Assembly (NCBI RefSeq): GCF_015667585.1
Contig: NZ_JADPEG010000016.1
Coordinates: 17,901-81,900, forward strand
Source of the DNA: Clostridium sp. D33t1_170424_F3
Lineage (GTDB): Bacteria; Bacillota; Clostridia; Oscillospirales; Acutalibacteraceae
Reading direction: 5' to 3'
Length of the DNA stretch: 64,000 nucleotides
Below the pieces are notes generated by a model. That model saw nothing but the letters and a program-made list of their open reading frames with translations, was not told the DNA's origin and did no database searches. Position numbers and translations under genes: made by a program. Within the stretch, counting starts at the first letter, position 1. Each line of letters opens with the position of its first letter. Below, in pieces: positions 1 to 8,114 of the stretch.

Positions 1-29
1 AGGTCAATCAAATGGAGGGAAGAAAAAAC

Positions 30-2636
30 ATGGCGAACACATTCTTCAACCGTTCCGCCGGGGAAACATTGCGCGAGCAGAAGAGCAGCCGGAACGGCCT
101 GACCGGCGCGCAGGCAAAGGAAAGACTGGAAACATATGGACCCAACGCCCTGGTCGAGGGCAAAAAGAAAGGGCTGTTGCAGGTATTCCTGGAGCAGTTC
201 AAGGACCTGCTGGTGGTGATCCTGATGATTGCGGCGGTCATTTCCCTGCTGTCCGGGCAGAGCGAAAGCACGCTGGTGATCTTTGCGGTGATCCTTTTGA
301 ACGCGATTCTGGGAACCGTGCAGTATTTCAAAGCGGAGAAGTCTCTGGACAGCCTTAAGGCGATGTCCTCGCCGTCGGCGAAGGTCCTGCGCGATGGCGC
401 GCGGCAGGAAATCCCCTCACGCGACGTGGCGCCGGGCGACATCGTCTTCCTGGAGGCGGGCGACATGGTCGTCGCGGACGGGCGTATTTTGGAGAATTTC
501 TCCCTGAAAGTGAACGAAAGCTCCCTGACCGGCGAATCGGAGGGCGTGGACAAGACGGAAGAAACTATCGAGGGCGGAGAGGTTGCGCTGGGGGACCAGA
601 AGAATATGGTCTTTTCCGGATCGCTGGTCACGTATGGGCGCGCCACGGTGGTGGTTACCGGCACCGGAATGCAGACGGAGCTGGGAAAAATCGCCGCGCT
701 GATGAACCAGACCCAGCAGCGCAAAACGCCTTTGCAGCAGAGTCTGGACGACTTCAGCAAAAAGCTGGCGGTCATCATCCTGTGCATCTGCGCGCTGGTG
801 TTTGGCCTTTCGCTGTACCGCGCGATGCCGGTACTGGATTCCCTGATGTTCGCCGTGGCGCTGGCGGTCGCCGCGATTCCGGAGGCGCTCAGTTCAATTG
901 TGACCATTGTGCTGGCGCTCGGCACCCAGAAGATGGCCAAGGAAAACGCGATTATCAAGGATCTGAAGGCGGTGGAGAGCCTCGGCTCCGTTTCCGTTGT
1001 CTGCTCCGATAAAACCGGTACGCTGACCCAAAACAAGATGAAAGTGCAGAAGGTGTATGCGGACGGCAAATTGCTGGACGGCGGCGAGATGCAGCTTTTA
1101 AACGATCCCCAGCGTCTGCTTCTGAAGGCCGCGGTGCTGGACAGCGACGCAACCGACGTGGAGGGCGTGGAAATCGGCGACCCGACGGAGGTGGCGCTGG
1201 TGCAGCTCGGCGACCGTTACGGCGTGGAAGAGGTGGCCTACCGCAGGCAGCATCCCCGTCTGGGCGAGCTGGCGTTCGATTCCGACCGCAAGCTGATGAG
1301 CACGCTGCACGACGTGGACGGCAAACCCACGCTGCTGACAAAGGGCGCGATCGACGTGCTTCTTGCCCGCGCGACGCATATCTATACCAGCGAGGGTATG
1401 CGGGAACTGACGGAACAGGGCAAACAGGAGCTGCACCGCGTCAACCGGGAGCTGTCTGAGCAGGGCCTGCGCGTCCTGGCCTTTGGCTATCGGGAGCTGG
1501 ACGCGGCGCGGCCTCTCACGCTGGAGGATGAAACCGGCCTGACCTTCATCGGCCTGATCTCCATGATCGACCCGCCGCGTGTGGAATCCATGCAGGCGGT
1601 GGCGGACGCAAAGCGCGCCGGTATCCGTACCATCATGATCACGGGCGACCATAAGATTACCGCGACCGCCATTGCAAAGCAGATCGGCATTTTTATGGAC
1701 GGCGATATGGCGCTGGAAGGCGTGGAACTGGACCGCATGACGGACGCGGAGCTGGATGAAACGCTTGCAAAAATCTCCGTTTATGCGCGTGTTTCTCCGG
1801 AAAATAAAATCCGAATTGTCAACGCGTGGCAGCGCCGGGGAAAGATTGTTTCCATGACCGGCGACGGCGTAAACGATGCGCCCGCGCTGAAAAAAGCCGA
1901 TATCGGCGTCGCCATGGGGATCACCGGAACGGAGGTCAGCAAGGACGCGGCTTCCATGATTCTGGCGGACGACAACTTTGCCACGATTATCAAAGCGGTG
2001 CTCAACGGGCGCAATGTCTATGAAAACATCAAGAACGCAATTCAGTTCCTGCTGTCCGGCAATATGGCGGGCATTCTGTGCGTGTTGTATACCTCCATTA
2101 TGGCGCTGCCCATGCCGTTCGCACCGGTGCACCTGTTGTTCATCAATCTGCTGACGGACAGCCTGCCCGCCATCGCCATCGGGATGGAACCGGCGCGCAA
2201 GGACCTGCTGGACCGTCAGCCGCGCGATCCCAGGGAGCCGATTCTCAACGGCTCGCTGATCGGCAAGATTTTTACACAGGGCCTTTTGATCGGCATTGCA
2301 ACCATGGCGGCGTTCTACATTGGATTGCAGACGAGCGCCGCGTTGGCAACCACCATGGCGTTTGCCACGCTGACGCTGTCCCGGCTGTTCCATGGCTTTA
2401 ACTGCCGCGGCAGGCAGTCGATTTTCCGCCTGGGACTTCTCAGCAACAAATACAGCCTGATGGCCTTTGGAGCGGGCGTCCTGCTGCTGTGCGCCGTGCT
2501 TTTCCTGCCCTTCCTGAGCGGCCTGTTCCTGGTGACGCCGCTTTCCTTGGCGAATGTAGGGACCATTGCGCTGCTGGCGTTCCTGCCGACGCTTTGCATC
2601 CAAATCTTTAAAGCGGTGCGCGGCTGGTCCAGGTAA
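30..2636 (+). CDS. P-type Ca2+-transporting ATPase (type II)
   Basis: Integral-membrane pump of about 868 residues that exports calcium, or a similar cation, using ATP. The phosphorylated aspartate lies in DKTGTLT (residue ~326). The hinge motifs MITGDHK and MTGDGVNDAP and the membrane motif PEALSS are all present, followed by four or more C-terminal membrane helices. The N-terminal cation ATPase domain and actuator motif SLTGES are intact, so the protein looks full length and active. An ATG at 12 is in frame, but GGAGGGA at 14-20 is an ideal ribosome binding site for the ATG at 30, so I chose that start. The gene converges on the GH27 gene across a shared hairpin. The family is certain; calcium specificity rests on overall similarity to SERCA-like bacterial pumps. 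Confidence 0.93.
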   Translation: MANTFFNRSAGETLREQKSSRNGLTGAQAKERLETYGPNALVEGKKKGLLQVFLEQFKDLLVVILMIAAVISLLSGQSESTLVIFAVILLNAILGTVQYFKAEKSLDSLKAMSSPSAKVLRDGARQEIPSRDVAPGDIVFLEAGDMVVADGRILENFSLKVNESSLTGESEGVDKTEETIEGGEVALGDQKNMVFSGSLVTYGRATVVVTGTGMQTELGKIAALMNQTQQRKTPLQQSLDDFSKKLAVIILCICALVFGLSLYRAMPVLDSLMFAVALAVAAIPEALSSIVTIVLALGTQKMAKENAIIKDLKAVESLGSVSVVCSDKTGTLTQNKMKVQKVYADGKLLDGGEMQLLNDPQRLLLKAAVLDSDATDVEGVEIGDPTEVALVQLGDRYGVEEVAYRRQHPRLGELAFDSDRKLMSTLHDVDGKPTLLTKGAIDVLLARATHIYTSEGMRELTEQGKQELHRVNRELSEQGLRVLAFGYRELDAARPLTLEDETGLTFIGLISMIDPPRVESMQAVADAKRAGIRTIMITGDHKITATAIAKQIGIFMDGDMALEGVELDRMTDAELDETLAKISVYARVSPENKIRIVNAWQRRGKIVSMTGDGVNDAPALKKADIGVAMGITGTEVSKDAASMILADDNFATIIKAVLNGRNVYENIKNAIQFLLSGNMAGILCVLYTSIMALPMPFAPVHLLFINLLTDSLPAIAIGMEPARKDLLDRQPRDPREPILNGSLIGKIFTQGLLIGIATMAAFYIGLQTSAALATTMAFATLTLSRLFHGFNCRGRQSIFRLGLLSNKYSLMAFGAGVLLLCAVLFLPFLSGLFLVTPLSLANVGTIALLAFLPTLCIQIFKAVRGWSR

Positions 2637-2701
2637 GCATAACCTGCGCGCTTATCCTACGGCATCATACTCCACAGGACATTCCGTGGATTTTAAATAG
2701 C

Positions 2702-2743
2702 AAAACAGCGGGGTACCGGTGCAAACCGGTACCCCGCTGTTTT
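2702..2743. terminator. Bidirectional rho-independent terminator
   Basis: Perfect 19-bp stem (2702-2720 with 2725-2743) and a 4-nt GCAA loop, with A/T runs on both ends. It sits between the converging calcium ATPase and GH27 genes and can serve both. Confidence 0.88.
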
Positions 2744-2772
2744 TGTGATAAAAGTTTTTTGCCAAGCGGTGA

Positions 2773-5700
2773 TCAGCCGCCGTGGTTTGCCAGATATTGT
2801 TTCCACTTGATCAGATCGCGCACATCGACGATTCCGTTTCCGTCGTAGTCCGCCAGGAGCAGCTGCTCGTCGGTCAGTTCTACCGTGCCGGCGATGTAAC
2901 CGCGGAGGATGTCAATATCCTTCTGATCCAGTTTGCCGTCGCCGTTCAGGTCGTTTGCGACCCAATCCAGGTCCTTCATGGCCCGGCGCAGCTTTTCTTC
3001 CGCCTTGTCGACTTCTTCCTGAGAAGCGCCTTCCTTCAGGTAGACCTCGTAGGAGGCGTCATAGACCTTCTTAAAAGCGGCCCACTCGGCTGCATCGTAA
3101 TCTTCCTCGTTGATGCATTTCGCCAGAATAATCGCCCCGTAAAGGCCGGACTTGTCCACAACATAGGTAGCGGAATCAAATTTCCGCATAGCTTCGCGCA
3201 GCTCCTTGGCGGCGGAAGCAATTTCTTCCGCTGTGGCGTCGCTGCCCTTGTCCACGATGGCCTGTGCGTTGTCGATAGCAGCTCTCAGCGCATCGGCCGC
3301 GTCCCGCGATACGTTGCCCGTCGAAGCCAGCTTTTCCTCCGCTTCATCGATCATATTCGCCAAAAGGTTGACGGAGGCTTTGAATCTCGGTTCTACCCAA
3401 CAGGCATGGTCGTACAGCGTGCTTTCCACCTCTTCCACGACCAGCTTCAGGAATTTATATCCCGCCATGGGAACTTCCACGTCGATGGGATCGGAATACG
3501 CGTCCATGTACTGCTCATAAAGCAGGTCATTGTCGCCGTAAACCTTGTAATTGACGGTCGCGCCCTTTCCTGCATTTTCCAGTACCTCGTCGCCAAGGCC
3601 GATTTTTGCGGTAAAGACGCCAGCTGCGCCGTCGATGTAATAGATTGCCTGTCCAGGTGCGTTGACCTGGAAGCCGCCGTCCGGACGGCTGTAGTCGATA
3701 CCGCCGAGCATCAGCGGGCCGCCGTCCTGGTTCTTGCCGTCCACTGCGTCTTTCCAGTAGCTGCTGACGGACAGTGCGTTTTTCACTGTCAGGATTCCGT
3801 CGAGCACAGTGGTCGGTTCATACGAAGCGATCTGCGGGTCGATCCAGTCGGCATGGTCAAAGTCCATGTTGCCGCAGGAATCGACCACAAGGCGCAGGTA
3901 GTCGTGGTTCATTACTTTGATGTCAATGGGTTTTGCGGCGCTCTTCCACTTCATCACGCCGCTATCAAACAGGAGCTCGTCGTCCCCATAGACATAGAAG
4001 CGGATGTCGCCGTTGCCGCCGGAGTCGTCGTCCGAGCCGCAGAGTGCGGTAAATTGGACGTTGCGTCCGCCGACGAAATAGACCAGCTCCGAATTGGCAT
4101 GTGTGCCGATACCGGTTGGATAGGTAGTTCCGGCGATGGTCAGAGTATTGCCGTTGATGGAACGATCCTGCCGGATGGTGCCCCAGCCGGATTTTCCGGA
4201 TACCCAATTGTGGATGGTCAGCGGGCCGTCCTCCAGTGGGTCGCCCGGATCCACGTTTTCAACGGAAACCGAGGCCTTGAATTCCGCGGTGGCCGGCTGG
4301 CGGTCTCCTTCGTACAGAAGCAGCGCGCTGACAATCAGGGGCTCGTTGGTCAGGGAAACGTTGCCCGCCGTAATGCGGTACTGCGCCTCCAGACTGTCTC
4401 CTGTGGCCAGATTGTTTGCAACCGTGGAGGAGAGCGCCTTAGCGGTGACGCCTTCCGGAAGCTTCAGGCTCAGGCTGGCGTTTTCGACGGTGGTTTTGCC
4501 GCCGTTGACCAGCTTTGCCGTCAGAACCGCCGATTCGCCGCTCTTCAGCCTGGTCTTGGAGAGGCTGCCGATCACATATACGGCTTTGTCGACTTCCTCG
4601 CCCGGGGAAACGATATACATTTTTACGCCGTGAGAGGGAACAACCGCGGAAGCAACGGGGGAGTCAAACTCCACGTTGGCGCCGTCTTCGTTCTTTTCCC
4701 ACACATCCTTCAGATGATAGACAGCCGTCTTGTCCAGATTGTAATAGTTCTCGTAGTAGGTTTCGTCCTTATCCCGGACCAGGTCGCCGATCTGGGAGAT
4801 TTCCATGCTCATGGTGGCGTCTTCGCCGGAGCGGTTGAACATCAGCAGGGAAACCCGTCCGTCGGTCAAAGGCTTCACCAGGTATTCCAGGTCGCCGTCG
4901 TCCTTAAACTTGATGCCCTGGATGGCGGTCGGGTCCTGGTTGATCGCAATAGCGTCCTCGTTTTTGATGATCTCAAGGACTTCCGATTCGTTGTCGAGCT
5001 TGCGGAGGTCGTTGCCGAGGATCAGCGGAGACGCCATCTGGCACCACAGGCTGAAGTGCGATACGTTTTCGTCATGTGTTAAAGAGCCGTTGCCGACCTC
5101 CAGCATATCGGGGTCGTTCCAGCCGTAGTCATAGTCGCCGTCTTCCTTGCCATAGCGGCCCGCGTACTGATACAGATTGACGTTGACATCGTAGATGCTC
5201 ATGACGGAGCTCCAGCTGGCGGAGATATCGCCGGTGGTTCTCCACAGGTTTCCGGTCTGTCCGCCCCAGACCCAGGGCTGGCGGCCGCCCCATTCGCAGA
5301 TGGAGAACGCGATCGGACGGTTTTCCTTGCCGTTTTCCGCCGCATATTTCTCCGTGGCCTGCATCAGGTTGTCGCGCATAAAGCCGTAATTGTAGCGTGC
5401 GGTGTCGTAGTCGCGGTTGGAGCTGCGGATGGGGTTGTAGAACTTCAGGGTATTTTCGCCCGCGTTGAGCTCCAGCATCGCGGCGGCGCGGCTTCCGGGC
5501 GCGCCGTCCGTATAGCCGGTCGCGGGAAGCATCATCCGGTAGGGATGGCGGTCGTCGCCGTTGATGGTGATAAACATCGGCACTTCCGTGCTGGACGGCT
5601 TCTTATAGAAGTCCAGGTTCAGCGCATAGGCGCCTGCTTCCGGAACATTAACCGTAAAGGTTGCGAAGCCTGCGTTTTCTCCCAGGCCATCGATGTAGTT

Positions 5701-6309
5701 GCCCTTGAGCACAGCGGTGCCCTCCAGCTTCGCATCTTTGGCTTCGTAGGAGTAAATTTCCGTTCCCGGTGCGTAGGGCTTTGCGATTTTGAGGCCGTGA
5801 ATGCCGTATGCGGTGGTCGAAAGCTGTACATTATGGCAGTAATCGTATTTAAAATAATCGATTTCCCATTCCGCAAAGCTTGTTGCGTCGCTCAGCTCCC
5901 GGAACTCGGAAGCCGGCATATCCTGGCAGGTGAACAGGCCGTTTGAGGTGTAAAGGCCGACCTTTAGGCCCTTGTCGTGAAGCTGTTGGGACAACCAGTT
6001 GCCGTCGTGCGGGAAGCGGATCGGATCAAACTGCAGCCGGCCGTTTACATCCCGTTCAGAGGACTGCCAGTTGTCGTCCAGATTGACATACTCATATCCT
6101 ACGTCTTTCAGACCGTGTTCCACCATGGCGTCTGCTGTGTCGACAATCAGGTCTTCGTCGATGTTTGCCCAGAACGCGTTCCAGCTGGACCATCCCATGG
6201 GAGGCGTTTTTCCAACGCCGTTATCATGCGCGCTAGCGCCGGTCGCCAGCATGGCCGCCGCCAAAAATGCGGTGACGACTGCGGTGGCGAATTTTGTAAC
6301 CCGTTTCAC
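2773..6309 (-). CDS. Secreted GH27 glycosidase with NPCBM, FIVAR and C-terminal dockerin
   Basis: Secreted enzyme of 1178 residues, GTG start with AAGGAGG upstream. A signal peptide (1-27) is followed by a GH27 barrel with MGWSSWNAF and the nucleophile motif FKYDYC (D156). The barrel is interrupted by a ~110-residue CBM6/35-like beta-sandwich (about 180-300) and then resumes (WRTTGDI, LWCQMASPLILGNDLR). After the barrel come an NEW3-like domain (~600-680), two NPCBM modules (~690-960), FIVAR-like helices, and a type I dockerin at 1119-1178 with two calcium-loop repeats (DLNGDGKLDQKD and DYDGNGIVDVRD). The family contains alpha-galactosidases, alpha-N-acetylgalactosaminidases and beta-L-arabinopyranosidases, and substrate cannot be fixed here. 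It is the last gene of an apparent operon that begins with a cohesin-like protein. Unlike the other hydrolases in the window it lacks the shared C-terminal module. Confidence 0.93.
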   Translation of the reverse strand: MKRVTKFATAVVTAFLAAAMLATGASAHDNGVGKTPPMGWSSWNAFWANIDEDLIVDTADAMVEHGLKDVGYEYVNLDDNWQSSERDVNGRLQFDPIRFPHDGNWLSQQLHDKGLKVGLYTSNGLFTCQDMPASEFRELSDATSFAEWEIDYFKYDYCHNVQLSTTAYGIHGLKIAKPYAPGTEIYSYEAKDAKLEGTAVLKGNYIDGLGENAGFATFTVNVPEAGAYALNLDFYKKPSSTEVPMFITINGDDRHPYRMMLPATGYTDGAPGSRAAAMLELNAGENTLKFYNPIRSSNRDYDTARYNYGFMRDNLMQATEKYAAENGKENRPIAFSICEWGGRQPWVWGGQTGNLWRTTGDISASWSSVMSIYDVNVNLYQYAGRYGKEDGDYDYGWNDPDMLEVGNGSLTHDENVSHFSLWCQMASPLILGNDLRKLDNESEVLEIIKNEDAIAINQDPTAIQGIKFKDDGDLEYLVKPLTDGRVSLLMFNRSGEDATMSMEISQIGDLVRDKDETYYENYYNLDKTAVYHLKDVWEKNEDGANVEFDSPVASAVVPSHGVKMYIVSPGEEVDKAVYVIGSLSKTRLKSGESAVLTAKLVNGGKTTVENASLSLKLPEGVTAKALSSTVANNLATGDSLEAQYRITAGNVSLTNEPLIVSALLLYEGDRQPATAEFKASVSVENVDPGDPLEDGPLTIHNWVSGKSGWGTIRQDRSINGNTLTIAGTTYPTGIGTHANSELVYFVGGRNVQFTALCGSDDDSGGNGDIRFYVYGDDELLFDSGVMKWKSAAKPIDIKVMNHDYLRLVVDSCGNMDFDHADWIDPQIASYEPTTVLDGILTVKNALSVSSYWKDAVDGKNQDGGPLMLGGIDYSRPDGGFQVNAPGQAIYYIDGAAGVFTAKIGLGDEVLENAGKGATVNYKVYGDNDLLYEQYMDAYSDPIDVEVPMAGYKFLKLVVEEVESTLYDHACWVEPRFKASVNLLANMIDEAEEKLASTGNVSRDAADALRAAIDNAQAIVDKGSDATAEEIASAAKELREAMRKFDSATYVVDKSGLYGAIILAKCINEEDYDAAEWAAFKKVYDASYEVYLKEGASQEEVDKAEEKLRRAMKDLDWVANDLNGDGKLDQKDIDILRGYIAGTVELTDEQLLLADYDGNGIVDVRDLIKWKQYLANHGG

Positions 6310-6448
6310 ATAAATCCTCCTTTTTCATCTATTTTTGGCCCCTGCAAAAGTGATGCTGCCGCGGCCTTATCCCGGTTGGGCGGGACCAAACCTCCGGAGA
6401 CCGCCGGCATTTTTCCTTTGTAATGGAAGACGCATCCACAGGCCGGGG
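6310..6448. other. Intergenic gap in the GH27 operon
   Basis: 139 bp between the thiol redox gene and GH27 (both minus strand). It holds the GH27 ribosome binding site. I see no convincing terminator, so read-through from the upstream genes is plausible. Confidence 0.5.
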
Positions 6449-8059
6449 TCAGTTCCCCAGCAGGTGGCAAACGCCCAAAATGGTAAAACCAAGAAACAGA
6501 AGGGACATAAACAGCTTAACCAGATGTTCTTTTCCCGCAAACCGGTCCGCCAGTTCCAGATACTGTTTGCCCTTGTAGAGCAGCAGCGTCACCGCAACGG
6601 CGGGCAGGGACAGCATGACCGCGTAAAGAAGGAAGACCGCCGCGCCAAGCAGCCAATTTCCCGCGCCTGCGTCAAAATAGTAGAGCACAGTCGCGGCGAA
6701 AAGCTGGCCGGTGCACAGGAATTCCCCCACGGCAACGACTGCGCCCGCGGCCATGGCCGCAAAGAACAGCGCTTTTCCTGCGGAAACCTTTTGCATGCAG
6801 GTTTGATAGAATGTTTTCATCCTGGGTGTAAACTGTAAGATGGCTTTACCGGCCTGTCCCTTCCTTGTCCGGATAAAATCGATCAAACTTAAGGTGGCGA
6901 AAACAGCGCCCACAATGACCACCAGGACAGTGATTGCCGTGTTAATCCCAGACAGGAACGCCTTGCTGGCGGCGCTCAGTATGCCGTAGAATACGGTTCC
7001 CATCAGGAAATACGCGATGATCCTGCCGAGGATGAAGCCGGAACCCGCCTTGAGCACCCGGCGTTTGTCCGTGGCCAGCAGGGAGAACAGGAGCAGAATC
7101 AGCGACATCGAGCAGGGAGACAGTCCCCCGATGAAGCCGGACAGGGCGATCCAGAACAGGTCGGCGGCGGACATCGCCGCATTTTCCTGCGAAAAGGTCC
7201 CCGCGGCCGTCCCGCTTTCCAGCGCCTGCACCAAATGTTTGCTGATGTCGTCGTAGCCGACCAGATAGCCGCCGTCGTACAGAACGATTGGTACGCGCTG
7301 TTCTTCGGGCTTGACCTGGTGCTTGCGGTACAACGCGTTAATCCGTTCAATGTCGGCAATGTTTCCCGCGTTGACCGCGTCGACGCGGAAGGGCTTCTCC
7401 GTGACCGTTCCATCCGCGTTCTTTACCTGGATCTCTGTGACGCCGTCTAAAAATGCCTTTGCCTTTTCGCACTCCGCGCAGCCGTCCGCATACAGATACT
7501 GCACCGTCACCTGATTGGAAGCGGCTTTTCGGCTGGCATTCAGGGAATGGGTTACGGCGGTTTGAAAACCTTCCCCCAACTCCTGCGAGCCGATCATCAC
7601 GTCGTCCCCGATAAAGACGATCGGATGCAGCATCAGTTTTTCCTCGCTGATGTCCCGCTCCGCGAATTCCTGTTTCAGGGATTCCAGATTCTCTTCCTCC
7701 GCCACGTTGCAGATGGTCAAATCCGCTGTAACGTTGGGAAAATCCTTTTTGACCATCCCGAGAATATTCTCTTTGATGGTGGCTTCCTCATCGCAGGAAA
7801 GGCAGCGGTTATAAAAGTAATAGAGGATTTCCACCTCGCCTTCCCCGGTATCCGCGCCGGGGTTGACGGGAAGGGTGTCCACATAGCCGTCTTCCTCCGG
7901 AGCGCCCGTGTACCGCTCGCTCTCCATATGGGAGGGGGACGAGCTTGCCGGCGCTTCCGCTTCCGCAATGGCGGTGGGAAGCGCTGTCATGGCCGCCAGG
8001 AAAATCAGAAGGATGGAAAGGCAGGAAATCGTTCGACGTAGCTTGCTGCGATCGTGCAT
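6449..8059 (-). CDS. CcdA/DsbD-like thiol-disulfide membrane protein with two thioredoxin-like domains
   Basis: 536-residue membrane protein. A signal/anchor (~10-32) is followed by two extracytoplasmic thioredoxin-like domains, each with a CxxC pair (CLSCDEE ~residue 88 and CAECEKA ~residue 193). A C-terminal bundle of about six helices starts near residue 300 and carries cysteines in LSPCSMS and EFLCTGQ, the arrangement used by CcdA/DsbD to pass electrons across the membrane. The likely role is moving reducing power outward to extracytoplasmic thiols. It lies 55 bp after the cohesin-like gene and before the dockerin GH27 on the same strand, suggesting co-expression. The shared C-terminal module of the neighbouring secreted proteins has two conserved cysteines, a possible substrate (inference). 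Two fused thioredoxin domains ahead of a CcdA bundle is an unusual architecture. Confidence 0.8.
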   Translation of the reverse strand: MHDRSKLRRTISCLSILLIFLAAMTALPTAIAEAEAPASSSPSHMESERYTGAPEEDGYVDTLPVNPGADTGEGEVEILYYFYNRCLSCDEEATIKENILGMVKKDFPNVTADLTICNVAEEENLESLKQEFAERDISEEKLMLHPIVFIGDDVMIGSQELGEGFQTAVTHSLNASRKAASNQVTVQYLYADGCAECEKAKAFLDGVTEIQVKNADGTVTEKPFRVDAVNAGNIADIERINALYRKHQVKPEEQRVPIVLYDGGYLVGYDDISKHLVQALESGTAAGTFSQENAAMSAADLFWIALSGFIGGLSPCSMSLILLLFSLLATDKRRVLKAGSGFILGRIIAYFLMGTVFYGILSAASKAFLSGINTAITVLVVIVGAVFATLSLIDFIRTRKGQAGKAILQFTPRMKTFYQTCMQKVSAGKALFFAAMAAGAVVAVGEFLCTGQLFAATVLYYFDAGAGNWLLGAAVFLLYAVMLSLPAVAVTLLLYKGKQYLELADRFAGKEHLVKLFMSLLFLGFTILGVCHLLGN

Positions 8060-8114
8060 GGCATTTCACCTCAGTTTGGATAGGTTAGGGCTGCGATTCA
8101 GGAAATGAGAAGCA

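Noticed and set aside
12..29. Upstream ATG of the calcium ATPase
   Set aside because: The sequence between it and ATG 30 contains the ribosome binding site for the latter.
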